Assembly: GCA_902496595.1 (NCBI GenBank)
Contig: CABVBV010000139.1
Coordinates: 1 to 5,433, forward strand
Direction of reading: 5' to 3'
DNA from: an uncultured Eubacteriales bacterium
GTDB taxonomy: Bacteria; Bacillota; Clostridia; Oscillospirales; Oscillospiraceae
DNA: 5,433 nucleotides
Part shown: positions 4,916 through 5,433 of the stretch, piece after piece
Layout: each line of letters begins with the position of its first letter
How positions within the stretch are numbered: position 1 is the first letter of the stretch
Program-made: the position numbers and the translations under genes
The notes under the pieces: generated by a model
What the model was told of the DNA's origin: nothing
Databases searched by the model: none
The model's input: the letters and a program-made list of their open reading frames with translations, nothing else

Positions 4916-5433
4916 TTACGGCCTGTTCACGACGCCCGCAAAGAGTGGCAGCCAGTCCTGCGAGCTGACGGCAAAGAGGAAGGGCCGGTCGAGCGTGAAG
5001 TATATCTCCCGCTCCGTCGGCATCGGCGCTCTATCGCCGGGCTCCAGCACCGTGAAGGCCGCGGCCTCGACGCCCTCCTCGTCTATCTTCACCCGCGCCG
5101 CGTGCGTCGCCTCTGAGACGTAGATGGGCACGTCCGTGTCCGTCGTCATCGGCGTGAAGTCCGAGACGGCGCTGTCGAAAACGTCCGTGACGCCCAGCTC
5201 CATCAGCCCGCCGATGAGGTCGAGCTGCGCCGCGATGTCGAACTTCGGCACGGCAAAATGCACGACTGCGTATTCCCCGGCCAGTTCATCCGGCCCCGAG
5301 ACCATGAGGCCCAGCACCTCATCGCTTTGCAGCAGCGCGTCCACGGATACGCCCTCGTCGGGCAGGATGAACCACATGCCGTTCCCGTACCGGAGACTGA
5401 GCCGCACCGCGCCCCAGCCCTCGCCGCTGTAAT
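4916..5433 (-). CDS. serpin family protease inhibitor, C-terminal part (5' end outside window)
   Basis: Serpins trap serine or cysteine proteases by cleavage and insertion of their reactive loop. The visible 172 codons (including the stop), roughly the last 45 percent of a 370-420 residue serpin, carry GMWFILPDEG, FAVPKFDIAAQLDLIGGL, LGVTDVFD and VSEATHAARVKIDEEG. The hinge EEGVEAAA is at 5080-5057, followed by DRPFLFAV and the closing LFAGVVNRP. The hinge pattern suggests a true inhibitor. Counting 17 residues from the first hinge Glu puts P1 at Arg (codon 5032-5030), followed by Ala, as expected for a trypsin-like target. The loop before DRPFLF is about five residues longer than in alpha-1-antitrypsin, so P1 is uncertain. 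The frame is open through the window edge, and GTG 5407 is an internal Val, not a start. Secretion cannot be judged because the N-terminus is missing. The sigma-factor gene follows after 16 bases. Confidence 0.9.
   Translation of the reverse strand, partial: YSGEGWGAVRLSLRYGNGMWFILPDEGVSVDALLQSDEVLGLMVSGPDELAGEYAVVHFAVPKFDIAAQLDLIGGLMELGVTDVFDSAVSDFTPMTTDTDVPIYVSEATHAARVKIDEEGVEAAAFTVLEPGDRAPMPTEREIYFTLDRPFLFAVSSQDWLPLFAGVVNRP

Noticed and set aside
5405..5407. GTG at 5407-5405 as the serpin start
   Set aside because: The frame stays open to the window edge, and upstream residues (YSGEGWGA) fit a serpin, so this codon is an internal valine.

Overview
The window looks like chromosomal DNA from a GC-rich Gram-positive bacterium, most likely a gut-type member of Clostridia (Oscillospiraceae-like). 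The reasons are strong Shine-Dalgarno sites, tRNA genes with encoded CCA ends, sigma-A-type promoters, and a sigma factor and serpin of the kind seen in such genomes. The taxonomy is inferred from recognised protein families, not from a search.

Left end (1-375): a tRNA-Asp(GTC) and tRNA-Thr(GGT) pair separated by a perfect GAAA-loop hairpin and closed by a rho-independent terminator. A gene-free stretch of about 180 bases follows, with one imperfect hairpin and a second, weaker terminator.

Plus-strand sugar block (376-2975): a strong promoter (TTGACA, 17 bp, TAAACT) drives a complete amylosucrase (427-2283). With no terminator between them, a decayed GH42 beta-galactosidase follows (2341 to about 2975). 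It has a nonsense codon, a 1-base frameshift, a large internal deletion, a second nonsense codon and no C-terminal part. The two were probably once an operon. This block uses ATA for most isoleucines, unlike the minus-strand genes.

Minus-strand block (5433 down to 3001), in transcription order: the C-terminal part of a serpin running in from beyond the window edge, an ECF-type sigma factor 16 bases downstream of it, and then a cytoplasmic GH13 alpha-glucosidase/amylase with its own promoter (TTGAAA, 17 bp, TATCAT). A GA-rich bidirectional terminator at 2975-2998 separates the two converging units.

Taken together, the two GH13 enzymes could form a small sucrose/alpha-glucan module. Amylosucrase would make alpha-1,4-glucan plus fructose from sucrose, and the minus-strand enzyme could trim alpha-glucans inside the cell. 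Serpin and sigma factor look co-transcribed and may be a separate protease-defence or stress unit. The points most worth checking are an inverted repeat that could hide the amylase ribosome-binding site only in read-through mRNA, the serpin-sigma pairing with an unusual reactive loop, acceptor-site substitutions in the amylosucrase, and the GH42 remnant. I see no clear undescribed system, CRISPR array, insertion sequence or phage gene.
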